NCBI GenBank assembly: GCA_947176045.1
Contig: CAMWPF010000051.1
Location: forward strand, 1-8,480
Reading direction: 5' to 3'
Source: an uncultured Treponema sp.
Lineage (GTDB): Bacteria > Spirochaetota > Spirochaetia > Treponematales > Treponemataceae
Length of the DNA: 8,480 nt
Shown here: positions 1 to 8,300 of the stretch, piece by piece
Position numbering within the stretch: position 1 is the stretch's first letter
How the letters are laid out: each line of letters starts with the position of its first letter
Notes under the pieces: generated by a model
Told to the model about the DNA's origin: nothing
Seen by the model: the letters and a program-made list of their open reading frames with translations, nothing else
Databases searched by the model: none
Position numbers and translations under genes: made by a program

Positions 1-1110
1 AGTTACCACAATGCTGCATATGGCGGCGATATTTATAGTAGGAACATCGATTTTTACTGTAATCATCGCGGTGCCGGCTGACTTCAATGTAACAGTTCCA
101 TCAGATGAAACGGAAGCGATGTCCGCATGATCCGACGACCATTTTACCGGCGTTCCTGCCGGATCAACCGTAAAGGCAAGCTTGAACGGCTCGTCGCCAA
201 GCTGCTTCTTCACCGACGACTGTTCCAACGACACCTTGTACTGGGAGCTGCTGACAGTTACCGTAATGTCCGATGTTCCGGAAACACCCGAGCTGTTGGC
301 CGCAGAAATTCTGACGGAGCCTTCGGACTTCGCCGTTACGACGCCGTTGGAATCCACAGACGCCACGTCGGAATTGCTGGACGTCCATGTTACGGACTTG
401 CCGGTATTCGCATTAGTCGGCTCGAACTTCACCGCAAGGATCTGCGTTGAACCGACCTTCAGGCTTTCAATCTTGTCAGGCACAAGCGTAATCCTTGTAA
501 CAGGAACTTCCGCAGACGTATCGATGAAAACTGCATAAATTGAGATGACGCCTGCACTATCCGCATGATCTGCGGAAATGGTGTACGACTTATACACGGA
601 ACTATCGTTGTCCCCCGGATTTTCTACAAAGTACCAGCCGCTCCATGACTTTCCGGAGGGCGCAGACGGCGGCGTAGGAACGGAAACTTCTTCACCGACC
701 TTGCCTGTTCTGTTATCCAGAACCTTCCCCTCATGAATGAACAAAACGCTGTAATTCATGCCTTCCGCAACCCATCTTGCGTACAGGATCAAGCTGGAAG
801 TCAAAATAGAATTGTTGTATACACGGGCTTCCGAACTGAACACAGTGTCCTTGTACCAGCCCGCGAAAACATACCCTTCCTTCTTCGGATTTTCCGGGAA
901 CGACACAACGCTCCCGACGTCGAAAGACTGCACCGCAAACGGAACTTTATCGGAACCAATCTCCGTATAATATGTCACGCTATACTGCTGAATAGAACCA
1001 TTGACGCCGCCGTCGTCTCCGCCGCCTTCCTTGACGGAAATGAACGGATTTGAACAGGCCGTCAAATAAAGCGCAAGCAGAACGCCGCACCACAAGCCAT
1101 ATCTTTTCAT
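1..1110 (-). CDS. Lipoprotein with InlB-type and BIG2 domains (3' end outside window)
   Basis: The first 370 codons are visible and the frame stays open to the window start. ATG 1110 is set by a near-ideal GGAGGAG site. The signal peptide (MKRYGLWCGVLLALYLTAC) has basic residues K2 and R3, a hydrophobic core and lipobox LTA-C19; Ser follows the Cys. A Gly/Asp-rich linker (KEGGGDDGG) comes next. Then an InlB-type repeat (about 42-114, core GYVFAGWY, ending LILYARW), a second, more divergent repeat-like segment (118-186, with SWSGWYF), a BIG2 Ig-like domain (about 192-277, with VTRITLVPDKI and SNSDVASVDSNGVV) and the start of another BIG2 domain (280-370, with SDHADIASVSSDGTV). No catalytic domain is visible. 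By analogy with the two upstream neighbours the missing C-terminus may hold a CBM and a glycoside hydrolase, but that is inference; an adhesin or a glycan-binding protein is equally possible. It lies 97 bases after the amylase gene on the same strand. Confidence 0.9.
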   Translation of the reverse strand, partial: MKRYGLWCGVLLALYLTACSNPFISVKEGGGDDGGVNGSIQQYSVTYYTEIGSDKVPFAVQSFDVGSVVSFPENPKKEGYVFAGWYKDTVFSSEARVYNNSILTSSLILYARWVAEGMNYSVLFIHEGKVLDNRTGKVGEEVSVPTPPSAPSGKSWSGWYFVENPGDNDSSVYKSYTISADHADSAGVISIYAVFIDTSAEVPVTRITLVPDKIESLKVGSTQILAVKFEPTNANTGKSVTWTSSNSDVASVDSNGVVTAKSEGSVRISAANSSGVSGTSDITVTVSSSQYKVSLEQSSVKKQLGDEPFKLAFTVDPAGTPVKWSSDHADIASVSSDGTVTLKSAGTAMITVKIDVPTINIAAICSIVVT

Positions 1111-1113
1111 TGT

Positions 1114-1120
1114 CTCCTCC
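1114..1120 (-). promoter_or_regulatory. Strong ribosome binding site of the third gene
   Basis: GGAGGAG on the minus strand, with the GGAGG core 5 bases before the ATG at 1110, which fixes that start. A second identical GGAGGAG lies 21 bases further upstream (1135-1141); it has no in-frame start suitably placed for this gene. Confidence 0.8.
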
Positions 1121-1160
1121 ACAATTTTGAATCACTCCTCCGAACTGCGGCTCCATGGAA

Positions 1161-1194
1161 TCCGCAGGCAGTTCCATCAGGAACTGCCTGCGGA
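1161..1194 (-). terminator. Perfect 15-bp inverted repeat after the lipoprotein amylase gene
   Basis: On the minus strand a stem of 15 perfect base pairs (core CCGCAGGCAGTTCC) with the 4-base loop TGAT, starting 13 bases after the TAA stop of the amylase gene. No run of T follows; the next bases are TTCCATGG. The position suggests transcript 3'-end formation or mRNA protection between two same-strand genes. Because a U-tract is missing, a classical intrinsic terminator is not certain. The symmetry means it could also act for transcription on the other strand, but no plus-strand gene is seen here. Confidence 0.55.
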
Positions 1195-1207
1195 CCTTCG
1201 CTCCGCT

Positions 1208-4200
1208 TTAGAAATAGGGACTTTCCGACGCGACCTTGCCCGGCGCAGGCGTCTTTAATCCAGTATGGACATACACGCCGAGTCCTGCGCCGCCATCGCC
1301 GCCGACAGTGAAGCTCGCATTGCCGCCGCTTACCGTAATCTGCTTTCCAGTAACTGCATCGATGTACGTTCCGTCCAATGCGCCGGTCCAGCTATGCTGT
1401 CCGGCTCCCACGCCGACCAAGACGTAGGAATCTATCGGCTCTCCCGTAAGCTTGTTCGTACCGGTGTAGCGCCGCTTGTAGCCCGCCCAGCCGCCGGAAT
1501 GTCCGTCCGTGGAATACTGCCCCATCTGGAGCGCCGGAACCGCCAGACGGATCCTGTTCAAATCGCGCAGATGCTTGGAAAGTCCGCTGGAAAGCGTCGT
1601 CGCGACAGCGCCGCTGGCAGTGTACGTTCCGAAGTCCGACGCAGAAACCGTGCCGGAAAGATTGTCGCCGTAATAGGCGCGTCCCGTCAGGTTGAGCGTA
1701 TTCTTTGTGCTTCCCGGCCAGTCGTTCGGCAGTCCCGCCGCGAATTTGATTTCCGAGCCGTAATAGACAATCGGAATGCCGCGGAACGTGAACAGCATCG
1801 ACCATGCGGCGGCGAACTCCGCCTCGCTGACATTCCACCGGGTCTCTCCCTTGTTCGGTCCGTAGTCGTGGCTGTCCGTGTACCATGTCAGATAGGTCGC
1901 GTCGTTGTACGCGCCGTCCGTTCCCAACGCCCGCCCGTAGGCTCCGCTGTAGCCGTCGCAGAATCCGTTGTGGCTTACAATGTCAATCGTAGAAATATGG
2001 TATTCGCTTTCAGGAACAGCCTTGTGCGAATAGTCCGGCGTCCGGTAGTTGTTTCCATCGAGAATCGCGTTCTTCGAGATGCAGGAATCCGGACCTGTAA
2101 CCGTATCGTCCCATGTGTAGTTGCTCTGGCGGATTGGCGCCGGCTTGTCGTTGAACAAATTGTTGATGAAGTTTGCAACCTCGCCGAACACGAAGAAGTC
2201 TCCGCCGCCGCGCGCGGCCTTTGCCGCGGGGGACGCCGCCGTCTTGAGGAATTCCGGCCAGAACACATCGTTCACGGTCTTCTTGTCGATGTGCATGAGC
2301 GTGTCCACGCGGAACATATCCACGCCCATGTTGATGTAGCGCTTGTACGCGCCGATGACATACTCCTGCACCTCCTTGCTTTCCGTGTTCAAGTCCGGGC
2401 AGTCCTCATGGATGGAACGCAGGTTCGCATCCGGATACTTGTCGAACATTCCAGAATCGTTGAATCCGTTGGCCCAGCCGTGGAAATGCAGTCCCGGCGC
2501 GGCGGCATACTGCTCGTACGTCCAGCTCGCCGTCGCCGAACCGTTCACGGCGGAAAAGTCGCCCGTGTCGAGCGTCAGCTGGTAGCTTTCCGTCGTCGGC
2601 CATTGGTGCGAAAGCAAGTTGGTGCCAGCCTGCCGCGCCGTGATGAGGTACGGATACACCTTCAAATCGGCGGCCGTGAACGGACGCACATCGTACATGA
2701 TGTCCGCGCTCGGCGGAATCGGCTTTCCGCCGACGTCCACGCCGTCAACCTTCCAGCCCGACGGATAGGTTCCCGGAGACTTCAAGCCGTCATACTCCCA
2801 GTTGTTCGGGAATTTCTGGACGCTGGAACTCCCCGTCTTGTCTGAAACATGGTATGCCGCTTCATATCCCGCCTCATCATACGTATAGCCGGAACCCCAT
2901 TCGACCGGCGTCGGACAGCCGAGCGGATCGCGGGCATATTTGATTTCCGCAAAGTCCTTGAGTCCGAAACGTCCGGAATGCTGCAATACGACGTCCAGGC
3001 AAATCTTCATGCCGCGCGCGTGAACTTCATCGACGACGCGCTGGAAGTCGTAGCCCGGAGAGACGAGCCGCGCGTCCTCCTTGTACATATCCCACGCATG
3101 GTAGCCGTGGTAGCAGAGCGGACTGCGGTTCTGGACAACCGGCGTAATCCAAATGCAGGTGAAGCCGAGCGCCTTGATGTAGTCTAGCTTTTCCACAAGC
3201 CCCTTGAAGTCGCCGCGCCACGCCGGATCATCATCGCTGGAGCACCACTGGTCGCCAACGGTATTGTTCGGATCGCCGTCAAACCAGCGCGCCGTAAGCA
3301 GGAAGTAGATTGTTTCCTGCCGCGGATCGAAGCGCGTGGCGGCGGGCGTCTCTCCGGCGCTGTAATAGAACGATTTGGACGATTCGTTTCCGGCCGCATC
3401 GACGGCGAGCATGCTCACCGACAGCCGTTCGTCCATTGCAACAGAAAGCGCCATTCCTGTCACAGACCTGCTTCCGGCCGCACAGACGGCGTACACAGCA
3501 GAAGCCGTCGTAGCGGCGGTTCCGTCCGTCGTGTAGTAGACGGTGAAGCCGTCCGTCTTGTTGTCCGTTATGGTGAAGGAAACGTTGAACGCGCTGTCAT
3601 AGCGTCCCGGCTCCCTGTCCGCCAAAATCTCCGGCGCCTCCAAATCCGCGTTCGGATTGACGACGTAGGTTTCGGAAAGAACCGCGCCCCACTGCGTAAC
3701 CGCGTCCGCATTGAAGCCGCGCGCCTTGAGCGTCACTGTGCCGGAGACAGAAATCGGACTGCCGTACTCAGAGGAAGCGGCGGACGGCGTGGAACCGTCC
3801 AGCGTATAATAAATCGTGTCCGACGCATTGGAACTGGTCAGCGTCACCATCTGCGCGGAAAGGTACGTTCCGCCGGCGGGAGACGCCTTCACCACCGGCG
3901 TCCCCGGACGGTCCGGATTGTAGTCGTACCATTCGCCGTCCCACCACCATTCGCCGGCAGTGCGGTCAAGGTCGCCGGACAGCTTGTCCCAGCTTGCGCT
4001 CCGCAGGAAAATCAGCTTCGCGCTGGTCGCGTCGATTGTAACAACGTACCATCCGCCGGACTCCGCAGTCATCTTTGTGAATTCAATCTTGTCCATCGCG
4101 GTGCCGGACTCCCACACATAGACATACGGCGCCTTCGCATGCAGGATGATTGATGTCATCGCCTCCACCGTAACGGTGCAGCCCGCCTCAAATCCCTGAT

Positions 4201-5287
4201 CCTCCGAAACGGCCGTAATCGTCGCCGTTCCGGCGCTCCTGCCGGTTACCACGCCGTCCGCGACAGACGCCACCGCAGGATTGGAAGACTCCCACATGAC
4301 GGTTTGGTTCGTCGCATTGGCAGGCGAAATTTCCGCAAACAGGCTGCGCGTCTGGTTCTGCTTCATCGACAGAGAAGTCTCAGAAATGGAAATTCCCGTA
4401 ACATGGACAATGTCAGCATCTGAAATGACAGAAACCGTGCAGGTGTCAGTGAATCCGCCTTCTTCCGTTCTGACAGTGACGACAGCAGAGCCCGCGCCTT
4501 TTGCGACAAGCCGTCCGTTCTCAATGTAGACGACGGCAGGATTAGAACTGGAGAACGAGACGTTCTTGTTCGTAGCGTCCGCAGGAAGGACGGAATAGTC
4601 GGGCAGGATGCGCTCGTTCATGTTCATGGATATGGACTTCTTCACAAAGGAAACGGACGCTACGGAAACGACGCTGGACGCCGCCGTCCACTTTGCATAC
4701 AATGTAAGATCCCGCTTCACTGTATATGGACTGGAAATGCGGTTTCCGTCCGAACAGGCGGCATCGACATACCATCCGCCGAACACATAGCCGTCCTTCG
4801 TCGGAACAGGAAGCTCCGCCTCGTCGTTCGCCTCTTTGGAAATGGACGGCACGGAACTTCCGCCCTGGCTGTTAAAAGTGATTGTATATTTCTTGCCCGG
4901 AACAATCTCCTCCCACGCCGCATAGAACGTATTGACTTCCTGCAGCGTGAACGGATATTCGACCGGCTCCTCCAGCTTGTTGTCCAAGTACCAGCCGCCG
5001 AACAGAAAGCCTTCTTTCAAATCAGGCATCCATGAATCATCGTAGGAAAAGCGGCTTCCCACAAAAATGTCTTCCGTCCGCTGCCGGATCAGCTTGCCGG
5101 AAACTTCCTTGTAATTGATTTTTGCGGCGACTTGGCCTGCCGGCGGATTTTCCGGCGGATTCCCCGCCCCGCCGCCGTTCTTTTCGCTGATCGTCATAGA
5201 ACAGCCAGAAACGCATACGGCCGCAGCTGCAAGCAGCAGCGCCTTCACACCCTTGCGGAACAACATTCCGAACGCACCATTTTCCAT
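1208..5287 (-). CDS. Surface lipoprotein GH13 alpha-amylase with InlB, BIG2, CBM26-like and chitobiase-type domains
   Basis: Complete protein of 1359 residues, predicted to be a lipid-anchored enzyme cleaving starch at the cell surface. The reading frame is open further upstream (to 5602), but that part is shadow sequence inside the preceding gene. ATG 5287 has a GGGAG; ATG 5266 would give a more usual signal peptide. The lipoprotein signal ends VSG-C29 and is followed by a Gly/Pro-rich linker (38-51). Domains: two InlB-type repeats (about 56-127 and 134-201, cores FLFGGWY and YVFGGWY), two BIG2 domains (207-287, 296-374), a CBM26-like starch-binding module (378-458, with YVYVW and GEWWWDGEWYD), two chitobiase C-terminal-like beta domains (461-543 with YYTLDGSTP, 551-643 with YYTTDGT), the GH13 barrel (655-1250) and domain C (1250-1343). 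Catalytic motifs: DVVLQH (D765, H770), CPDLN (964-967), FRVDT (R993, nucleophile D995), VFGEV (acid/base E1036), TDSHD (H1140, D1141), then GIPIVYYGSE. The Asn usual in regions I and IV is Gln and Ser here. About 225 residues lie between the region I His and the nucleophile, so domain B is large. Confidence 0.95.
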   Translation of the reverse strand: MENGAFGMLFRKGVKALLLAAAAVCVSGCSMTISEKNGGGAGNPPENPPAGQVAAKINYKEVSGKLIRQRTEDIFVGSRFSYDDSWMPDLKEGFLFGGWYLDNKLEEPVEYPFTLQEVNTFYAAWEEIVPGKKYTITFNSQGGSSVPSISKEANDEAELPVPTKDGYVFGGWYVDAACSDGNRISSPYTVKRDLTLYAKWTAASSVVSVASVSFVKKSISMNMNERILPDYSVLPADATNKNVSFSSSNPAVVYIENGRLVAKGAGSAVVTVRTEEGGFTDTCTVSVISDADIVHVTGISISETSLSMKQNQTRSLFAEISPANATNQTVMWESSNPAVASVADGVVTGRSAGTATITAVSEDQGFEAGCTVTVEAMTSIILHAKAPYVYVWESGTAMDKIEFTKMTAESGGWYVVTIDATSAKLIFLRSASWDKLSGDLDRTAGEWWWDGEWYDYNPDRPGTPVVKASPAGGTYLSAQMVTLTSSNASDTIYYTLDGSTPSAASSEYGSPISVSGTVTLKARGFNADAVTQWGAVLSETYVVNPNADLEAPEILADREPGRYDSAFNVSFTITDNKTDGFTVYYTTDGTAATTASAVYAVCAAGSRSVTGMALSVAMDERLSVSMLAVDAAGNESSKSFYYSAGETPAATRFDPRQETIYFLLTARWFDGDPNNTVGDQWCSSDDDPAWRGDFKGLVEKLDYIKALGFTCIWITPVVQNRSPLCYHGYHAWDMYKEDARLVSPGYDFQRVVDEVHARGMKICLDVVLQHSGRFGLKDFAEIKYARDPLGCPTPVEWGSGYTYDEAGYEAAYHVSDKTGSSSVQKFPNNWEYDGLKSPGTYPSGWKVDGVDVGGKPIPPSADIMYDVRPFTAADLKVYPYLITARQAGTNLLSHQWPTTESYQLTLDTGDFSAVNGSATASWTYEQYAAAPGLHFHGWANGFNDSGMFDKYPDANLRSIHEDCPDLNTESKEVQEYVIGAYKRYINMGVDMFRVDTLMHIDKKTVNDVFWPEFLKTAASPAAKAARGGGDFFVFGEVANFINNLFNDKPAPIRQSNYTWDDTVTGPDSCISKNAILDGNNYRTPDYSHKAVPESEYHISTIDIVSHNGFCDGYSGAYGRALGTDGAYNDATYLTWYTDSHDYGPNKGETRWNVSEAEFAAAWSMLFTFRGIPIVYYGSEIKFAAGLPNDWPGSTKNTLNLTGRAYYGDNLSGTVSASDFGTYTASGAVATTLSSGLSKHLRDLNRIRLAVPALQMGQYSTDGHSGGWAGYKRRYTGTNKLTGEPIDSYVLVGVGAGQHSWTGALDGTYIDAVTGKQITVSGGNASFTVGGDGGAGLGVYVHTGLKTPAPGKVASESPYF

Positions 5288-5300
5288 ATTTCTATACAAA

Positions 5301-5305
5301 CTCCC
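5301..5305 (-). promoter_or_regulatory. Ribosome binding site of the lipoprotein amylase gene
   Basis: GGGAG on the minus strand, 13 bases before the ATG at 5287. The spacing is longer than ideal, but it is the only good Shine-Dalgarno-like match near the candidate starts. It favours ATG 5287 over the in-frame ATG at 5266, which has only a GGA directly abutting it. Confidence 0.45.
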
Positions 5306-5320
5306 GTAGCAGCTGATATG

Positions 5321-5341
5321 CAAGCCCGCGCGGCGGACTTG
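5321..5341 (-). repeat. Second intergenic inverted repeat upstream of the lipoprotein amylase gene
   Basis: On the minus strand CAAGTCCGC, loop CGC, GCGGGCTTG forms a 9-bp stem with one U-G wobble. It lies 13 pyrimidine-rich bases after the hairpin at 5355-5381 and about 33 bases before the ATG at 5287. No U-tract follows it (next bases CATATC). It may be part of a tandem terminator or a 5' leader structure of the downstream gene; function unknown. Confidence 0.4.
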
Positions 5342-5354
5342 AACCGAAAGAAGG

Positions 5355-5381
5355 CCGGCAGCGCGGAAGCCGCGCCGCCGG
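5355..5381 (-). terminator. G+C-rich hairpin after the first amylase gene, possible terminator
   Basis: On the minus strand a 12-base arm (CCGGCGGCGCGG), a 3-base loop (CTT) and a 12-base complementary arm (CCGCGCTGCCGG) form a stem with one G-U wobble. It starts 10 bases after the TGA stop of the upstream amylase gene. The bases that follow, CCTTCTTTC, are pyrimidine-rich but not a clean U-tract. It could be a weak intrinsic terminator or a 3'-end stabilising hairpin that lets the downstream gene be read at a lower level; the sequence alone does not decide. Confidence 0.55.
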
Positions 5382-5391
5382 AACAAGACGC

Positions 5392-8300
5392 TCAATTCTG
5401 CCGGACGAACGCGGCGCTGTAACTGTCCACCGTCACCGAACCGTTCACCGCCGCACCTGTCAGCAAATTCGTTCCGCTCGCATTGAACGTGCGGGAGCCT
5501 GTTCCGCTGTTGATGGCGTAGGTGATTTTCGTTCCGTTGTATTCCTTTTCTCCGACATAGAAATTGCTTTCCGCCGTTACCGTGCGGTTGCTTCCGTTCC
5601 AAAGCGCCTCGTTCTCCGCGCGCATCTTCATAAGCGCCGACGTCCAGTCGACCAGCTGCTGCTCGCTGCTGCTGAATCCGGAGATTTTTCCCGAGGAGCG
5701 AGCCACATTGTCGTTGTACGCGCCCAAATCGCCGCCTTTATAGTAGCCTTCCACAATGGCGCCCCACTCGTCGCCGTAATAGATTGTGATCGGCCCTGTA
5801 TATGCCGCAAGCGATGCCAGCGCGACACGGTGGCGCCCCCAGTAGTCGCCGCCTCCGCTCGGACTGCCGCCGTTGTACCAGTTGATGAGGTTTCCGAACC
5901 GCAGCAGGTCATGGTTCGTAATGAACAGATTGGGGTAATATCCGTCCGGATGGTAATACCCCTTGCTGGACGACGTCTGATATACATAGGAAAGCGCCTT
6001 TCCCAATTCAGTATTTTTATCTCCGACCTCATTCTGGGCAAACGTCTTGACAATTTCGTACCTCGCCGGGAAGTCGAAGCAGGAGCGCAGTCCGTAGCCG
6101 CCGGCGCTGCCCGGATTTATGCTCTGGCTCTGTATGACGGAGGCGTCGCCGTTCCAGTCCTCGCCGACCATATATCCGAGCGACCCCCAGCCGCCGGAAT
6201 TGCGCCGCGCCGCCGACTCAACGCTTTGGCGGATCTCATACCAGTAGTTGTGTCCGCCAGTGTATACGTTGCTTCCCATAACGCCCGCCTGATAGCACTG
6301 GTCGAGCCGCCAGCCGTCGATTTTATAATTGTCGATCCAGTACGAGGCAACTTCCTGAAAGAATTCCAAAGACGCCGGATAATCGCAGCCGTCGTACTTG
6401 GAGTGCGAACGCTGCGGCGTCTTTCCGTTGGGAGATGCGACGATCGTGTCGCCCCAATGCCCGAACACGCCGTCCAAAATCACGTTGATTCCCAAGGAAT
6501 GGCACTTCTCCACAAGCTCCGCAAATTTCGCCTTGGTGCCAAAGTTCGGATCAATGTCGAAATAATTGCGCGTGTAGTATCCGGTCGAATTCAACTTTTC
6601 GTCGCTGCTCTGACCAGTGGAATCAAAGATCGGCGTCATCCACAGCGCGTTGCATCCGAGCGACTTGATGTAGTCCAGCGCGTTGATGATGCCCTGCAAG
6701 TCCCCGCCCGTCAGCGCGCCGGACGGCCCGTAGGCAACTCTATAGCCGATGGACGGATCGCCGTCCTGGAAGCTGGACACCATGACCTGATAAATCCGAA
6801 GCTCGTTGAAATTCGTAACAATCTTGACGTCAGGCGCCTTGGAGACGGTGTAGGTCTTTGTTTCCGTGGTGGTTCCCAGCGAATTCTTTGCGGAAACGGA
6901 GACAGAAACCGTCGCGCCTTCGGAAGACGCGTAGTCGGAAACCGGGAACGACTTTGTCCCCGCCGCATACATGGTCGTCTTCTTGCCGTTGATGGTGATG
7001 TCCGCGGAGGAAAGCGCGGGCACCGCCGTAATGGAAACCGTAATGCTGCCGTTCAAGGCGACCGAAGCGCCTTCCGGAGAAATGGAGACGCCCGGCTTTG
7101 CATTCACGATTTTTTCCGCGCCGGAAGCGGTGATGCGGTAGGTTCCCTTCTCGGTGAGGATGACGTCGCCCTCGCCCGCCGCGGAAGTTCCGCCCGTCAG
7201 CTTGTCTCCGCCCTGATTCGTGATGAGCAGGCTGATTTTGGAAACGCCCGCGAATTCGAACGCATAGTCCGCAGCGTCGGAAGCGTCCATAGGAACGCCC
7301 GGCCATGTCGTATTCGGATATTTGACTTTGTCCTCGCAGTCAAAATAATGAATCAGCGGGAAGTTGAATGACTTTGCGACAAGAATGCGGATTCCGTCGA
7401 ACGGCTGCTCCTCCTTCGTGACAGAAACCGTCTTTGCCTGGGTTTTCGTCACGCCGCCTTCCGTATATGAAGCTGTGACAGTGACCGTTCCTTCCGCGAT
7501 GCCGGTGATGATGTTTCCTGAAACGGAGACAATTCCCGCAGGAGACACCGAAACCTGCGCCGAAGAAGAGACATCGCTGAACGAGCCGTCCGAATAATCC
7601 GCGCGGACGCTGACAGCCGCCGACGCATCCACGTACACTTCCGATTCGCAGGAAACTGTGATGGAAGCAAGCTCCTTCACCGGCGCCGCCGTCACGGTAA
7701 CTTCCACCGATGCGGAAACGCCGCTTCCATCCGCCGCCGACGCCGTAACACGCGCGGTTCCGGCCTTCACGGCTTTGACAACGCCCATCGAAGAAACTTG
7801 AACGACCGATTCGTCGGAACTGTTCCAGACGACGTTCCGGTTCGTGGCATTTTCCGGAAGGATGTTCACAGAAAGCGTCTTGGAATTGTCTGACGTGCCG
7901 ACGGACAGCGAGAGCGGCGACGGAGTGATTGTGATGGAAGAAACAGGAACGAGCTTGTCCACGAATTTTGCATGGAGCGTCAGATCTTCCGTAACGACCA
8001 TGGTATCAAAATTCCACGGCGACGACGAGGAAAGGCTCACAAACCAGCCGGCGAACACCTTCCCTGCAAGAACCGGATCGGCAGGCTTCGGCACACGGCT
8101 GCCGGAAAGCACGGTTGCAGACGTCGCGCCGGAAAGCGAGCCTTCGCCGGCGTCGAACGTAACCGTATATTCTGTTCCTGCGGTGTCGTACTTCGCCTCA
8201 AAGACCATTTCGGGAAATTCCGTTCCCTCGCCTACGATGTAGGCGCCGTAGGCATCGCCGATCCTGTCGCGGTCCCCGTTCTCCCAGTACTTGAAGATCC

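Noticed and set aside
127..450. Plus-strand open frame opposite the third gene
   Set aside because: It is antisense in register with the BIG2 domains of the third gene, and its product looks like random basic protein.
980..1177. Small minus-strand open frame across the start of the third gene
   Set aside because: It runs out of frame through the strong ribosome binding site, the hairpin and the signal peptide of the third gene, and ends in a low-complexity Arg run.
1265..2845. Long plus-strand open frame (526 codons) opposite the GH13 barrel of the lipoprotein amylase
   Set aside because: It is in exact codon register with the minus-strand gene, so it only reflects that TTA, CTA and TCA codons are rare there. 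Its translation is Arg-rich with no recognisable domain.
5288..5326. Possible promoter (TTGCAT, TATAGA) before the lipoprotein amylase
   Set aside because: The spacer is about 21 bases and the putative -10 sits a few bases from the ATG, leaving no room for a ribosome binding site.
5288..5602. Extending the lipoprotein amylase to an upstream ATG at 5602
   Set aside because: The extra 105 residues overlap the preceding gene, are Arg/Gln-rich shadow sequence, cover the intergenic hairpins and would bury the lipoprotein signal peptide inside the protein.
5830..7371. Long plus-strand open frame (513 codons) opposite the upstream amylase
   Set aside because: Same cause: codon-register antisense of a gene with biased codon use; Arg/Val-rich, no domain, no convincing start context.
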